This document shows positions 32,478 through 44,600 of a DNA stretch of 64,000 nt, in pieces. The DNA lies in the NCBI RefSeq assembly GCF_023101765.2, contig NC_064235.1, positions 5,329,501 through 5,393,500 on the forward strand. The letters run 5' to 3'. The position numbers and the translations under genes were made by a program. This DNA is from Spodoptera frugiperda (lineage: Eukaryota; Arthropoda; Insecta; Lepidoptera; Noctuidae). The stretch's first letter is position 1, and the number at the start of each line of letters is the position of its first letter. The notes under the pieces are model-generated. The model saw only the letters and a list, made by a program, of their open reading frames with translations. It did no database searches and was not told the origin of the DNA.

Positions 32478-32490
32478 AAGTACATTTTAT

Positions 32491-35400
32491 TTACAATTTA
32501 CTTTTTACAGTATCGTTGCTAAACGTTTCTGGTGATCGCAAGAACTTTTCAACGTAAGGAGCGACACCTTCCGCGTTTGTTATGTGCACATCATGCCCTC
32601 CAACAACCGTAACACTGTAAAAATTGGGCAATATTGCACGACAGTTTTCAACTACTTTTAGTGCGAACTGCTTAGCTCTTTCATTAGTATTGACACCATC
32701 AGAAGCTTCAACGACAAGCGTTGGCGGTGCATGTTCAGTTAATATAGTGAAAAACAGTTCTTCTGACATCGGTATGGCAGCTATTTTCTTCATCCTGGGT
32801 TCCCAAGACAATCTGAAATGAATAAATGTAAGAAATTAACTAAATATCGCGGTTTAATCACATATATTTAATGGAGAAAAGCGCTACTAGTGTGGAGTCA
32901 CAGAGGGGGACTCTTCATCATGAGCAGCGTATGCGGACGCGGGGACGTAGCGCAGCCTAAACTAAAGTCAGAGTAGACTGATTCAAACTGTGATTTTTAG
33001 GTAATTTTGTGTCTCACGATAGTTACTATAAAAATAATGTAAGAAGTTGTTACAGGTATTAAATTTGTCTTCATTAACAGTTAAACGATTTCATAACGTT
33101 TGTTTCCTTGAAACTCACCTGAATTTGCCATCACCAGCTGGGATTAATGATCTAGATAGAATGACTTCGGCTTGATCTTCTGTGATATTTCTGTTGCGAA
33201 CTGATAGACCAACTGCTTCTTCGAGGGTCAAAGTCTTATGAGGGCCAGTTATAAAACTACAAATAGGAGTTTCATGTTATTTAATATTACAATTGCTTAT
33301 AAATGTAAATATTATGTTTTATTAATGCTAGCCAATGTCTAGCTTCGTTGGTCAAACGTTGGCTAAACGTTTACAAGGAGTCTCCAATTCATATTTAGAC
33401 CCCATTTCTATTTCTTTTCTTAGATGTTATACTCAATGCAGGTATTAAAATAGGATCAGCCCCTATTAGACACAACTTATAACAAGATATTAGACAATGA
33501 TAATTATGTGAATTTCTATTTAAATTTTTGTTATTGCTTAACCATTTTGTTCCGAAAACCATTACTAAGTACTGGGTTAAGTTACCATTAAATGACTCTG
33601 AGTACGGCGCTATGTTATTTTCTGGGAAATACAAAATAAACTGAACAACTTACCTCTCATAACTATTATAATACATGTCATAAAGGTATTGATGCCAAAT
33701 GCGTGGTTTGTAGTGGGGATAGTAATACGACGCTACTGCTACAACTGGGTCCAAATGCACCATTTTTGTTATTTTACCGGGAAATATGTGATTGTACACA
33801 ATACCTGCAAATAAATAATAATAATTCATGATGACTTGTACTTTGTTGTGTGAGTGAGCTTACTGGAGACCCAATTATTCCCCTTCCTAATCTTCCCAAT
33901 TACCGATTCCCCGACAACCTTTAAATTCTTAAGCCCTGAAAAGTCGGCATCGCATTTGTAACACCGCTGGTGTTTCGGATGTCTGTGGGCAGCGGTGATT
34001 GCTTACCATCAGTTGGACCGTCTGCTCGTTTACTGGCTTGTAAAAAAAAACTTAGAGATTCTTGAGACTAAAGCATTCATAATAACTAATTTCGATAAAA
34101 GATCAACACTATAGTCATATCTTTTTTTTTGATGGGGAAAATCATTCAATTACTTCTCCCGCCTTGGGTGAGGCGGGAGGGAGTGTCAGACTCTTACTGA
34201 CTAAAAACCACCCCGTTCTTTCTCCTGCTTTGAGAGCCCCGGAGCACCGGTAACCTTTTACGTTGTCCGCAGCTCCGGATATTATAGTTATATTAAAGTT
34301 AAGCTAGTGCTAAAGAAATTTCACTTACCTATAACAAAACCCATGGAATGTGCCATAAATGCGAATTTCTCCCATTTCATGTATTTTACAACTAATCTAA
34401 TCGCTTCCACCATGTTTATCTTTGACACAATAACCCCTGGAGGAAAGGGATCAGATTTGCCGTGACCTAAACAAATAAAATTACATTAGGTTCATGTTCA
34501 TTGTATCTCGGAGATGATATTAAGTCACCGCGCATTTCTTATAGTAATAGTCGTTAGTGCTGGAACAAAATTCATATCTAAGCTATAAGAAATATTTGAT
34601 AAATAATCAAGAATCTGATTTCACTTCTAATGAATGGTCTAGGTAAACGCTTCGTGAGACATACTAAATTAACTAAAAATCACAGTTTTTCAATCACGCA
34701 GCGACGTCGCGCAGCGGATCGGTCGCCGCGTCTGCGCACACTACTCGTGATGCAGGGTCCTTCTATGACTCGAAACTAGTAGAACTTTTCTCCATTAATA
34801 TACGTGAGTAAACCGTGATGTTTAGTTTAGTAAACACTTCATGTAATTTTGTTTACCATGTAAAATTAAAACTAAAATAGATTCTAAGTCGTTTTCTCAC
34901 CTGGCAAATCAAAGGCTACGTAGTAATAATCGTCTGGAAGTTGGTCGACCAATAAAATGAAGGTAGCTGCAGTATCCATGTACCCGTGCACTAGTAATAT
35001 AGGCGGATTTGCAGGATTACCCCATGATATCACTAAAACAGAAAAAGGTTTGTAAATGTCACGTTTTTAGAATAAAATTAAATGAAGACTGATGACAATT
35101 GGCATTGGATTGTCTCTACCCACTCCATGGGAGACAGGCGTGGGGTTATGTAATTATAAAATGACAAGATTACTAATAAGCGAATTATTTGAATCCCATT
35201 CAAATTAAATCATGACTATCCATTGTTTAAAAAAACCTTTTCTAACGTTGTTTAAAATAACTTAGTTAAATTTATCGTAACGTTTTATCTTTCGTTATGA
35301 CAGCACCAATAACGTTAAACATTGACGTGCCCATCACTAGTCTAAAAAAGAAAATTTATTTTATACCATTGTAATTTCAACCGTATTTTTATAACGATAA

Positions 35401-35601
35401 AATCTAAAATAGTATAAAGTATTATAAAGATAATTTTGACAGTACGAATGGTAGAGGTACCTAGAGTTTTACTTAACAACAATTTAACATTTTTAATTTG
35501 TTGACAAAATAAATAATTCTGTAAACAATAATTGAGTTAAACTTACTTGCAATTTTACCCCATTTCGTATCAATCGTCCATTCTTTCTCGATTTTCTTCA
35601 T
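32491..35601 (-). CDS. SERHL/kraken-type alpha/beta-hydrolase, copy B
   Basis: Six minus-strand exons: 35547-35601 (ATG at 35601), 34901-35032, 34329-34466, 33654-33804, 33119-33256 and 32491-32812 (TAA). All borders are GT-AG and phases join to 311 aa. The core has TKWGKIA, ILLVHG, DLPGHGKSD across the second intron, the nucleophile motif AHSMG (Ser103; the usual first Gly is Ala), VHLDP, VVEASDG and GGHDVH. The C-terminus VKSKL is a classical peroxisomal signal. It lies about 0.6 kb upstream of copy C on the same strand, which fits tandem duplication. The enzyme is an inferred peroxisomal serine hydrolase; substrate unknown. Confidence 0.92.
33838..34275. repeat. Intron 3 of copy B: SINE-like copy and retroposon
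   Basis: 33838-34050 is a diverged plus 'gggagagccatgcttcgg' 3' part (GTTGTGTGAGTGAGCTTACT). 34130-34275 is a minus retroposon (CTTCTCCCGCCTTGGGTGAG). Confidence 0.6.
34650..34825. mobile_element. MITE family B
   Basis: Complete-looking copy with GTGAGACATACTAAATTAAC at one end and GAAACTAGTAGAACTTTTCT in the arm, inside intron 2 of copy B. Confidence 0.65.
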
Positions 35602-37084
35602 TATTTTAATAATTTACTATTTTAATTTACTTAGCGGACCACAGCCACGGACCAATAGCGTAATCTTTGTCTCTCTCTAATAAAACAGTAACATTTTTCT
35701 CTAATTAATTAAATGTAACGAGACGGCACACGAATTTATTTCGATAAAGATACGTCATAAATACACCTAAGATACGTTTGCTTACTATAAAATGCTGAAT
35801 TGTTATGAATATGAACTATGAACATAGAAAATATGAAAAAAAAGTGAGGTTACGTCACAGACAAAGTCCACGGCCAATCAGCAATGAGATAGATAAATAC
35901 AGATTTTTAGTAAATTCCATGATAGCAATTGTAATTGAATTTAAACTTTAGTACATTGGAAATAAGATTGTTTATGTAATGACGTGTGTATATTAGGGCT
36001 ATTTGAATTCTTTTTTTAATGTGTCTATTATCTACTTGAGAATGTAATTAAATTAAAACCTTAGCACATTAGAAATAAGATTGTTTTTGTAATGTACGTG
36101 TATGTATTAGGGCTATTTGACTTTTTATTATTGTGTACTTTGAGCCCGCGTTTTTTTATTTTAGTCATAATGACTTAGGTAAATCTTTGATATCTTTTAA
36201 AACCTAGGACTTATTTAATACCTAGTTGCTATGTCTTAATACCTATTTGTTTATTATATAGGATTCATTAATTAGGTAATTTTAAGCATTAAATTGATAC
36301 GCAACTTGCTACTGAAATTACATAAATTAATGATTATGATAAGCTAATTAATAAAGTAGGTAATTATCTATATTTAGTAGAATCTGAATAGCTAGCTAGA
36401 CTAGACAGTAGGCGCTGGAATAAAATAAACAAACTTTATAAGTTTTTAAACTGACATGGTCACTAACACTAGAATTGGAACTTGAAACGGGATATTTATT
36501 AGTTTATCCGTGATCATGGCGCTTGCAACAGTGCCGAAATATCGAAAACTCATAGAAATTGAAAAACATGGTAAATAAACAGTTTGTTTTCATATTATTA
36601 TTCATATCTTTATAAAATGCCGGTTAGGTCTACAAACTGATTAGATAATGCTTAGCCCGACCTCAAAACCTTTATTTGACCTGTCTACGAGACGACAAGA
36701 AACAGTTTTAATTACAATCAAATTAACCCTAATTCTATTTGATTATAAAAAAACAATTTAATGAATATTTAAGAGAACAGTGCCATCTAGTAAACAGAAA
36801 TCGAATTTACAGCACGCAAAGTATTCAATAGATGGCATTACGATTCGCGGAAGGATGTTTGATAACAAATTCAGCTTGTCGCGACGGGATAGGCAGAGAT
36901 TCTGAGATATTAAATGATCAAGGAGATTAAATAAAATCAACATCTACTTTCTTACCTAAATAGGTACCTAATTTATTGTTTTTTATCGTTGATACAAGTA
37001 ACTGTTATATTTCTGATACTTAAATACCTATTGTTTATTTTTCATACCTGTTTTTAAACATTGTTCTTGGCGGGAAAGTATAGT
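35602..37084. other. Upstream of copy B, mostly unique AT-rich sequence
   Basis: The 5' flank of copy B. Two related blocks at 35925-36015 and 36045-36125 share GCACATTAGAAATAAGATTG-like sequence. 36430-36575 is a copy of the 'gcgcttgcaacagtgccgaa' foldback family. No coding signal was seen. Confidence 0.5.
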
Positions 37085-37317
37085 TTAAGTGTGGAAACTG
37101 TTTTTTTTTATGGAATAGGTGGCAAACGAGCAAACGAGTCACCTGATAGTAACAATCAGCGCCGCCCATGGACACCCGCAACACCAGAGGAGTCACAGAT
37201 GTGTTGCCGGTCTTTTGGATTACCTAAGTGTTGGCTATGTTATTACAATTAGTTATAAGATAGTATCTGTTTGTTTCCTAAATAAAATAAATTGTTGACA
37301 TTGTTTTTTTTTTTACT

Positions 37318-37510
37318 TTTAATGGGTCGACGTTTGGCCGCTATCTCACCTGATGGTAAGTGATGATGCGGCCTACGGTGGAGCACGTCTGCCCATAAGC
37401 AACCTATTCACTCGGGCTTTAAAGACACCCAGGTTATACCCATCAGGAAACACAGACTCCGGCAAGGAGTTCCACTCCCTAGCAGTTCGCACAAGGAAGC
37501 TTGTATGGCA
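37318..37510 (-). pseudogene. LINE ORF C-terminal fragment
   Basis: The reverse complement encodes the same segment as 5735-6010 (LVRTAREWNSLPESVFP-like) followed by the 3' tail ending in TTACCATCAGGTGAGATAGC. 5'-truncated and dead. Confidence 0.7.
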
Positions 37511-37784
37511 TTTAAGTCGTTTCCTTTAGCAGTTTAATCACGGAGCCGCCGTAAAAATTGTCCGGACATGAGTGTATTGTCCTTTTTAAAGAGTGGCCAT
37601 GATTTGTACTTACAGTTTAAAAGGACAATTATTATGACCCTGACACCTACTTATTAATTTTGAACTTTTTAAATTAGTGGTTGATACAGCTACATGAGTT
37701 CAAATTTTGACGGCAAGATCCGATCTCTAAAAAATAAAGGGCTGTGAACCCATTTGTGAGTTGTAACTGCTTTCTCCAGTTCTT

Positions 37785-38360
37785 TTTTTAAAGTGGGAAA
37801 ACCATCCAATGATTTATCCCACCCTAGGCGAGACGAGAGGGAGTGTCAGACTCTTACTGACTAAAAACCACCCCGTTCCTTCTCCTGATTTTCGAACCGG
37901 AGCCCTGGTAAAACCGCTAGGTAGTCCGCAGCTCCGGATCAGGCATCAGCCCTACTGGGCCCCATCTGTGGTGGTCTGATGGCCGAAGGTCGTTTCGATT
38001 CGGAAATAATGCCGACGACAGCTCATTCCACAGTTTTACTGTGCGAAGCAGAAAGTTTCGCGAAAAGCGCACAGTTCTGGCCTGCCATAGAAGTGCTGTC
38101 GTATATATATCATAAGTACATTTTAAGTGTGGGAGAGCCATGCTTCAGCACTGCTGGGCCAGCTCGACCAGAGTGATACCACGGCCTCACAGAAAACCGA
38201 CGTGAAACAACGCTTGCGTTGTGTTTCGTGGTGTGAGTGAGGTTAAACATCCTAACCCCCAAAAGACCGGCAACACACTTGTAACGCCTCAGGTGTTTCA
38301 AGTATTCATGGGCGGTCACGATTGCTTACCAACAGATGATCCATCTGCTCGTTCCATAAA
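37785..38360. repeat. Retroposon, LINE fragment and SINE-like copy in series
   Basis: 37785-37960 is a minus retroposon. 37965-38110 (minus) encodes LLWQARTVRFSRNFLLRTVK and LWNELSSALFP, typical of a LINE ORF2 C-terminus. 38125-38360 is a plus 'gggagagccatgcttcgg' copy. Confidence 0.65.
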
Positions 38361-38559
38361 AAAGTACATAACACAAATATTATTATGTACAAAAATACAA
38401 AGAAATAAATAAGATTATATTGTTTTCGATCTGAACGAGTGCAATGACCTCGTCCGGGCAAAGGTACATTGCCCACCACATAATATACATACACTACACA
38501 TCTGTTGACCATCCATTTTATCATGAACTCGCTTTGTATGGTCTTTCTGCACATTCGAA

Positions 38560-39000
38560 GGTCAATTTATACTGGCATTATTAAAATCCAGTTTATCATG
38601 AACTCGCTTTATATGGTCTTTCTGTGCAATCGAGGGTCAGTTTAAACTGGTTAATATGGGTACAATATTTGTCACATATAAAATATTGAATGAATGAATT
38701 TAACGACAAAATCTCTGGCACTTTATTGCCATTGTGTAGTATTTTGTGATTCGGAGATTGATATTATTATCAATTTGTTTTGTAGGTGGGTTAAACTAAC
38801 CCGGAGCTGCGGACAATGTAGCAGGTTACCGGGGCTCCGGCTGCGCGCGCCTCAAAGAGCCATCAGACCACCACAGATGGGGCCCGGTAGGACTGATGCC
38901 TGGTCCGGAGCTGCGGACTACCTAGCGGGTTTACCGAGACTCCGGCTCGAAAAGCAGGAGTAGGAACGGGGTGGTTTTTAGTCAGTAAGAGTCTGATCTA
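38560..39000. repeat. Short duplication and retroposon
   Basis: 38522-38600 contains two copies of TTTATCATGAACTCGCTTT about 60 bp apart. 38800-38990 is a plus 'gcaggagtaggaacggggtgg' retroposon with a duplicated head (GGAGCTGCGGAC twice). Confidence 0.55.
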
Positions 39001-39435
39001 GTTCACTTCGAATTTTCCTTCCTTCCTTTTGAATCGAAAAATACAGAATAAACTAGTAGTTATAGAGGAAGTAGGTAAGTATAGACAAAAGAAGTGTTAA
39101 AAATAATACAGATTAATTTCTTGTTATTATTTATTTCACCATAATATGTATATTTATTACACCATACGAGTAATATCCTGACTGCCCAAATATAGCACCA
39201 ATAATTGACTTAGTATACTTAGTTCGTTTTATTTATTATACATATAAATACAAAATTAAAGAGAGTAGGTACATATGGTAATTAGTGAAGGATATGATTA
39301 TAAACAACTTTCCCAAATAAACTTTTTTGTATACTCAATAGGTTTATTTTTATGACAGTAACAAAAAAACAAAAATTCGCGCGCAATAGTTGTTTGTAAT
39401 CATGAGTACAATCACGTGTTTAAATATCGTTCACT

Positions 39436-40393
39436 CAGTATCCAGATTATCATACAATTTTTACTGACGGTTCCAAAGATAAAGATTTGGGAGGCGCAGC
39501 CTTTTTGGATCCGATTCTAATAAGTCATATGAAGATTAAGATTGATTCAGATATTTCTATTATGCATATTGAACTGATTGCTATATTGGAAGCCTTATCC
39601 TATATTCTATCAGTCAGCGGTGATAAATTTGTGATTCTGACAGACTCCAAAAGTTCGCTGCAACATTTGGCTCGAAACACTTCTCACATGCGAGGTATTC
39701 CGACAGCCTACGCCATATATGAATTAATCTTAAAACTTCAATCTAATTCCAAATGGTACGTCTCCAATGGATTCCGTCACATGTTCAATATGAAGAAAAT
39801 GATGTGGTAGATATGCTCGCCAAACAAGCGTGTGTTGATGGTGTTCCCATGAATATTACCCCACTGTTTTCGGACTATTTTGGAAGAGCAAAAAATAAGT
39901 GTTTCGATCTTTGGCAGGAGTATTTTGATGAAAGATCAAAAGAAAAGGGGATCTGGTATCGAACTATACAGCCAGAGATTTCTCGGGTTCCGTGGATTGA
40001 CTGCGACCTTAATAAAAATTTAATGACTATCGCCTTAAGACTCCGTTCCGGACATATTCCATCAAATAAGTTTAATTATTTAATGAAAAAAGTTCCGTCA
40101 CCATGCTGTGATTCATGTGGAGTGGTTGATGATGTCCTTCATATTTTGATGGAATGTGCCCGGAATGAAAATACTAGGGTTAGTATTTTTGGTCCGCAAA
40201 GAGTGAATGACATCGGCCTTTGTAACTCCATGCTTGCTTTTCCAGTGTCCGATAAAGCACAACACTTGTACAAATTAGTGATAAGTAGATCGTAAGCTAG
40301 TAATAAGTAACCAAACTTTGTTTTTCCTGCACTGGGCGATATGGTCGCCAAGCGACAAAGCCCTTTAAATAAATAAAATAATAAAAAAAAAAA
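39436..40393 (+). mobile_element. RNase H-bearing LINE, 5'-truncated, frameshifted
   Basis: A reverse-transcriptase ORF2 tail. The RNase H domain starts FTDGSKDKDLGGAAF, then has IELIAILEAL and ILTDSKSSLQH. After a frameshift around 39755 it continues WIPSHVQYEENDVVDMLAKQ, so all four acidic motifs are visible across two frames. A Cys/His segment (CCDSCGVVDDVLHILMECAR) follows and the frame ends at 40293-40295. The 3' end is an A-rich tail. Direct repeats AAATATCGTTCACT at 39422-39435 and 40394-40407 bracket it. RNase H at this place suggests the I, Loa or R1 groups; the exact clade was not settled. Confidence 0.88.
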
Positions 40394-40439
40394 AAATATC
40401 GTTCACTAATTACCAGTCACTCTATATATTTATAAAGGT

Positions 40440-41150
40440 AAGTAATATTATGTTAAATATCACACTAATAATTATAAATGTAAAAAGTTTGTTTGTTTGG
40501 ATATTTGTCCGTCAATCACGCTGAAACTACTGAACGGATTTTAATGAAATGTCCCGGATGAGTTACCTTAGTACGAGTTTGCTTTAGGTTTAAAGTAATC
40601 GAAACGAGAGCGCGTTCGGGACTCTGATTGGCCGGCTCGAATAAACTAACCAATCAGTACCAGTAATTGAATCGAGAGCACGTTCGGCGTTTTCATTGGT
40701 TGGATTTTTCGCACCGACCAATCATAGTTTTTTTCAACGTAAACCAAACTCATACTAAGGGTATTGATATTGCAGACGTATTTAGAGGGTGTGGCGGATT
40801 TGTAACATTAAAAAAATACCACTATACAAAATCTTATTTGTCTTAAACTAACTTATTTATTTACAAATTATACATCTACCCCATAATATCACAATTATTG
40901 TATTGATTACATATTTAATTACATACTTTAATTAGGTATAATAGTGGTTTTAAGGTACGCATCCACAGGTCCGCATCGTACGCATCGCACGCAACGGATT
41001 TTAGTTTGTCTTGTATAGAAACTCATACAACTGCGTCCACTGATCCGCATCGTACGGACCGCATCATCGGCAATGCCTACATGTGATGCGTACCGATGAC
41101 GTCATACGGAATGCGTACGATGCGTGCGATGCGGGCCTGTGGACGCTTAC
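40440..41150. repeat. Dispersed repeat, MITE family D, MITE family E
   Basis: 40461-40560 matches 54360-54530 (TTGTTTGGATATTTGTC, ACTACTGAACGGATTTTAAT). 40564-40763 is MITE D with an expanded loop. 40952-41150 is MITE E (CGCATCCACAGGTCCGCATC to GCGGGCCTGTGGACGCTTAC). Confidence 0.65.
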
Positions 41151-41664
41151 TTTTAGTATGTATCCGTTATATCGCAAGCATTTAGGGTCGGTAGTCTCGA
41201 ATTCTGGATCGATCCATCGATCGATAGAAATCGGTCGATAAGTCAAAATATTTCAATCAATTTTCAACTTTATCACAAGAACATAAGGTTGAAAATTGGT
41301 GAAAAAATCTTACGACTAAGTGACGGATCGTTATTCTGTTGTCAAAGTTGGGACTACCAGCCCCAAAAAGAAACTACCTTTGTACGTTCCAACAGTAATT
41401 TTCGTTAAAAATAAAAATATCAAAATTTCGCAGTCAAAACGTCTATTTAAAGTCAATTTGTTCGACACAGGAATCGAAATCGAGACCTTTATCAATGTCA
41501 ATCTAGCTATCTCTATCCTTTTACATACAAATAAAAGAGAGACATAACATTTTCGTTCAAAGTACAAAAAAATAATAATCTACACTTATTTGTAGAATTT
41601 TGAACCCTGTCACCTTAAAGATAAAGTCTTATATCAGTTGATAACATATCACAAACGGCTTAAA

Positions 41665-44600
41665 CTATAATTTGGACCGAATATATTGGTAAACAACACT
41701 TTTATCACCATTTTGGCTCATAATTCTATAATAAACATGATCATAGGATATAAATCCATCGTTTTCTTTATAAAAATTAAAACATGGCCTCCTGGCTGAA
41801 CGCCGTAATTGCCTTTGCCTTAGAAGCAAGTCGTTTAAAAAGTAATCTCTGTCATAGAGGTCGCTGTCATCGTGACGTCTGGAATTATTTTGGCGGGAAG
41901 TCGTGCGTATTTCTGGTGATCTGTAAATGTACAAAATAAATTATTTAATAAAAATGTTGTGTAAAATTAATTATAGGATTAATTATTGTTATCGTAATAT
42001 AATAGGAGATGCGCCAAAATTAGGATTTATTGAAATTTTGACATTTAAGTTAATCCCTTTAGTAGTTGGGTGTTTCTTTCAAAAACCTTCGATCTCGATT
42101 TTACAAATCGATTATTCTCCCGTGTGCATTAAGCAGCATAGATGAGCTTATTAGTCATCCTTATTCTTATTGGATTGATTGGGAGTAGAACCAAAGTGTT
42201 TCAATCGGCAGAATTGTTAACTTTTGGTTGAGGATAATGACGCCGTTAACTTTTTGTGTTCTTTTAATTTTTAAAGAATCAACTGTTCCAGTGCAGTGCC
42301 ACTATACTATAAGGGCCACTGATACCCCGGGCGAAAATATTGTGGCGCCCACTTGTGGGAAGTAATATCAAGTTTTTTGCTGATTGCAAGTAAAATTATA
42401 TTAAGAATTTCATCTTTCCTTTATATGCACAGAGCGTAGAGCACAGTTTTGAGGGTTTGCATCAGGAGAGGCAAGAGACTCCAACTTCAGACCTTGGCGC
42501 CCCCCAGAATTTGTCGCCCTGGGCCATCGTCCCATCACGCAACAGTAGGTGAGATACTTAACCTTTGTTAATGGTAGATGATAAATAAGTAATTACCTAC
42601 CTTTTGTAACACGAGTTGAATCTGGTCACCCATCCGTCGAAGTCTGTGTACATTGTTTCAAGGCTGCTCACACCTTTGTGGGCAGGGGCTGCAAGACAAA
42701 AATAATTTCAAATAAGTTTTTTTTATTGCCATTCAAAGTGGCAATAGCATTGCCACGAACCGCCGGCAACGCACTTGTAACGGCTCTGGTGTTTCGGGTG
42801 TCTAAAAAAATGAGCACAGCTGAACAACACAGTACTTTTTGTTTATATGGAACACGTAAACGAGCAGACAGATCACGTGATGGTAAGCAATCGCCGCCGC
42901 CTATAGACACTTGAAACACCAGAGGCATTACAAGTGCGTAGCCGGCCTTTTGGGGGTTAGGAATTTAAGGGTTGTTGGGGAATCGGGGATTCGGAAGATT
43001 GGGAAGGGGAGAATTGGGCCTCCGGTAACCACACTCACACAACGAAACACAACGCAAGCGTTGTTTCACGTCGGTCTTCTGTGAGACCGTGGTATCACTC
43101 CGGTCGAGCCGCCCATTCGTGCCGATGCATGGCTCTCCCATACTAAATGCAGTAATTTGTCTTAAAACATTGAATAGACTATTTGCTTGTGTGAAAATAA
43201 AGTAGGCAGGTAACTAAAGTACCAAAATTAACTGTTATCATCTATGTTAGATCTCATACATAATTGTTATTGTAAACTAAAACAATGTAGACAGATTTAT
43301 CTAATTCTCAGTGTACGTCAAACAAGTTCATTGAGATAACAAATATAGATATTAAAATGTACTTAAGAATGTTTAATTTAAGATCTAGGGGTTTCTCGGA
43401 AGCAGTCATGCTAGCTAAGGAGGAGGCGGGGCGCGTGAGGGAACGAACCTCCTCAAGCCCCAGCCGTCGCGAGAGACACTCCGGGCGTCGGGGATCGCGG
43501 GATGATCTCCGGCCACCGTAACTGCGGGCCTGCGGACGGCGTGCGGCGCGTCGCGTTCCGCACGCGCCTCAAAGAGTCATCAGACCACCACGGATGGGGT
43601 CCAGTAGGGCTGATCATTTAATGATGTTCCGCCATTAAAAAAAGATGTCAAGTTGATTAGGTAATTCTGTAATATATAAAGGGCCTTCTAGCCTTTCTGG
43701 GACTCTGGACTTCAGCGTTCCGGTGTTTTCATGTTTGTATCTACTGTAGATGCTGGTGCACAGGAGCGTAGCGGTATGGGAGGTTGTGGCGGGCTTGTCC
43801 CAGAAAAAAAACCTTAGTATGACGTAAACGAGAGCGCGTTCGGCGGTGATGGGTTGGTTCAGTTGCTCCGGCCAATCCAGAGCGCCGAACGCGCTCTCGT
43901 TTCGATTACTTTAAACGTAAAGCAAACTCGTAGTAAGAGTACAGATCAACACACTGCTATTGTCTACTCATTCAATAAATAACAGACACGCTCTTTTGTT
44001 ATTTACTTATTTACTTATTTACACAATACATGTTTCATTGTTATGTTTTATCACTGAGCTACTTTTATTTATAAACAAACCGTTATTATTGTAATTGTAT
44101 TATTATCACAATTGAAGTTACACACGATACGACTTGACATAATACGTGAGTAAATAAATAACTGACTGCAAAGGTAAGCATCGCACGTATCGTACGCATT
44201 TTTTTTTTAAATAAACGTTTCCCCACATTAGGATTTTCTCCTGTGTCGTGGGTGCGTTTACAAACATACAAGTTCACATACACATCACACCCAGACCCGA
44301 AACAACAATTTGTGGATCACACAAAGTGTCTGTCTCCTTGATCGAGGGGACGCAAGTTCAACTGGCAGACAAGACATCTCGGGTTCGATTCCCGGGTCGG
44401 GTAAAGTATTGCTGCTGATTTCTCACAGTTTGGAATGGTGGCCAGTATATGGCAATAGGCACACCCCCTTTTTTTCCTGTAGCGGGTTCGATTCCCTCAC
44501 GCAGCAACTCTTTGTGTGATCCACAAATTGTTGTTCCGGGTCTGAGTGTGATGTGTATATGAATTTGTATGTTTGTAAACACACACACACACGAACACGA

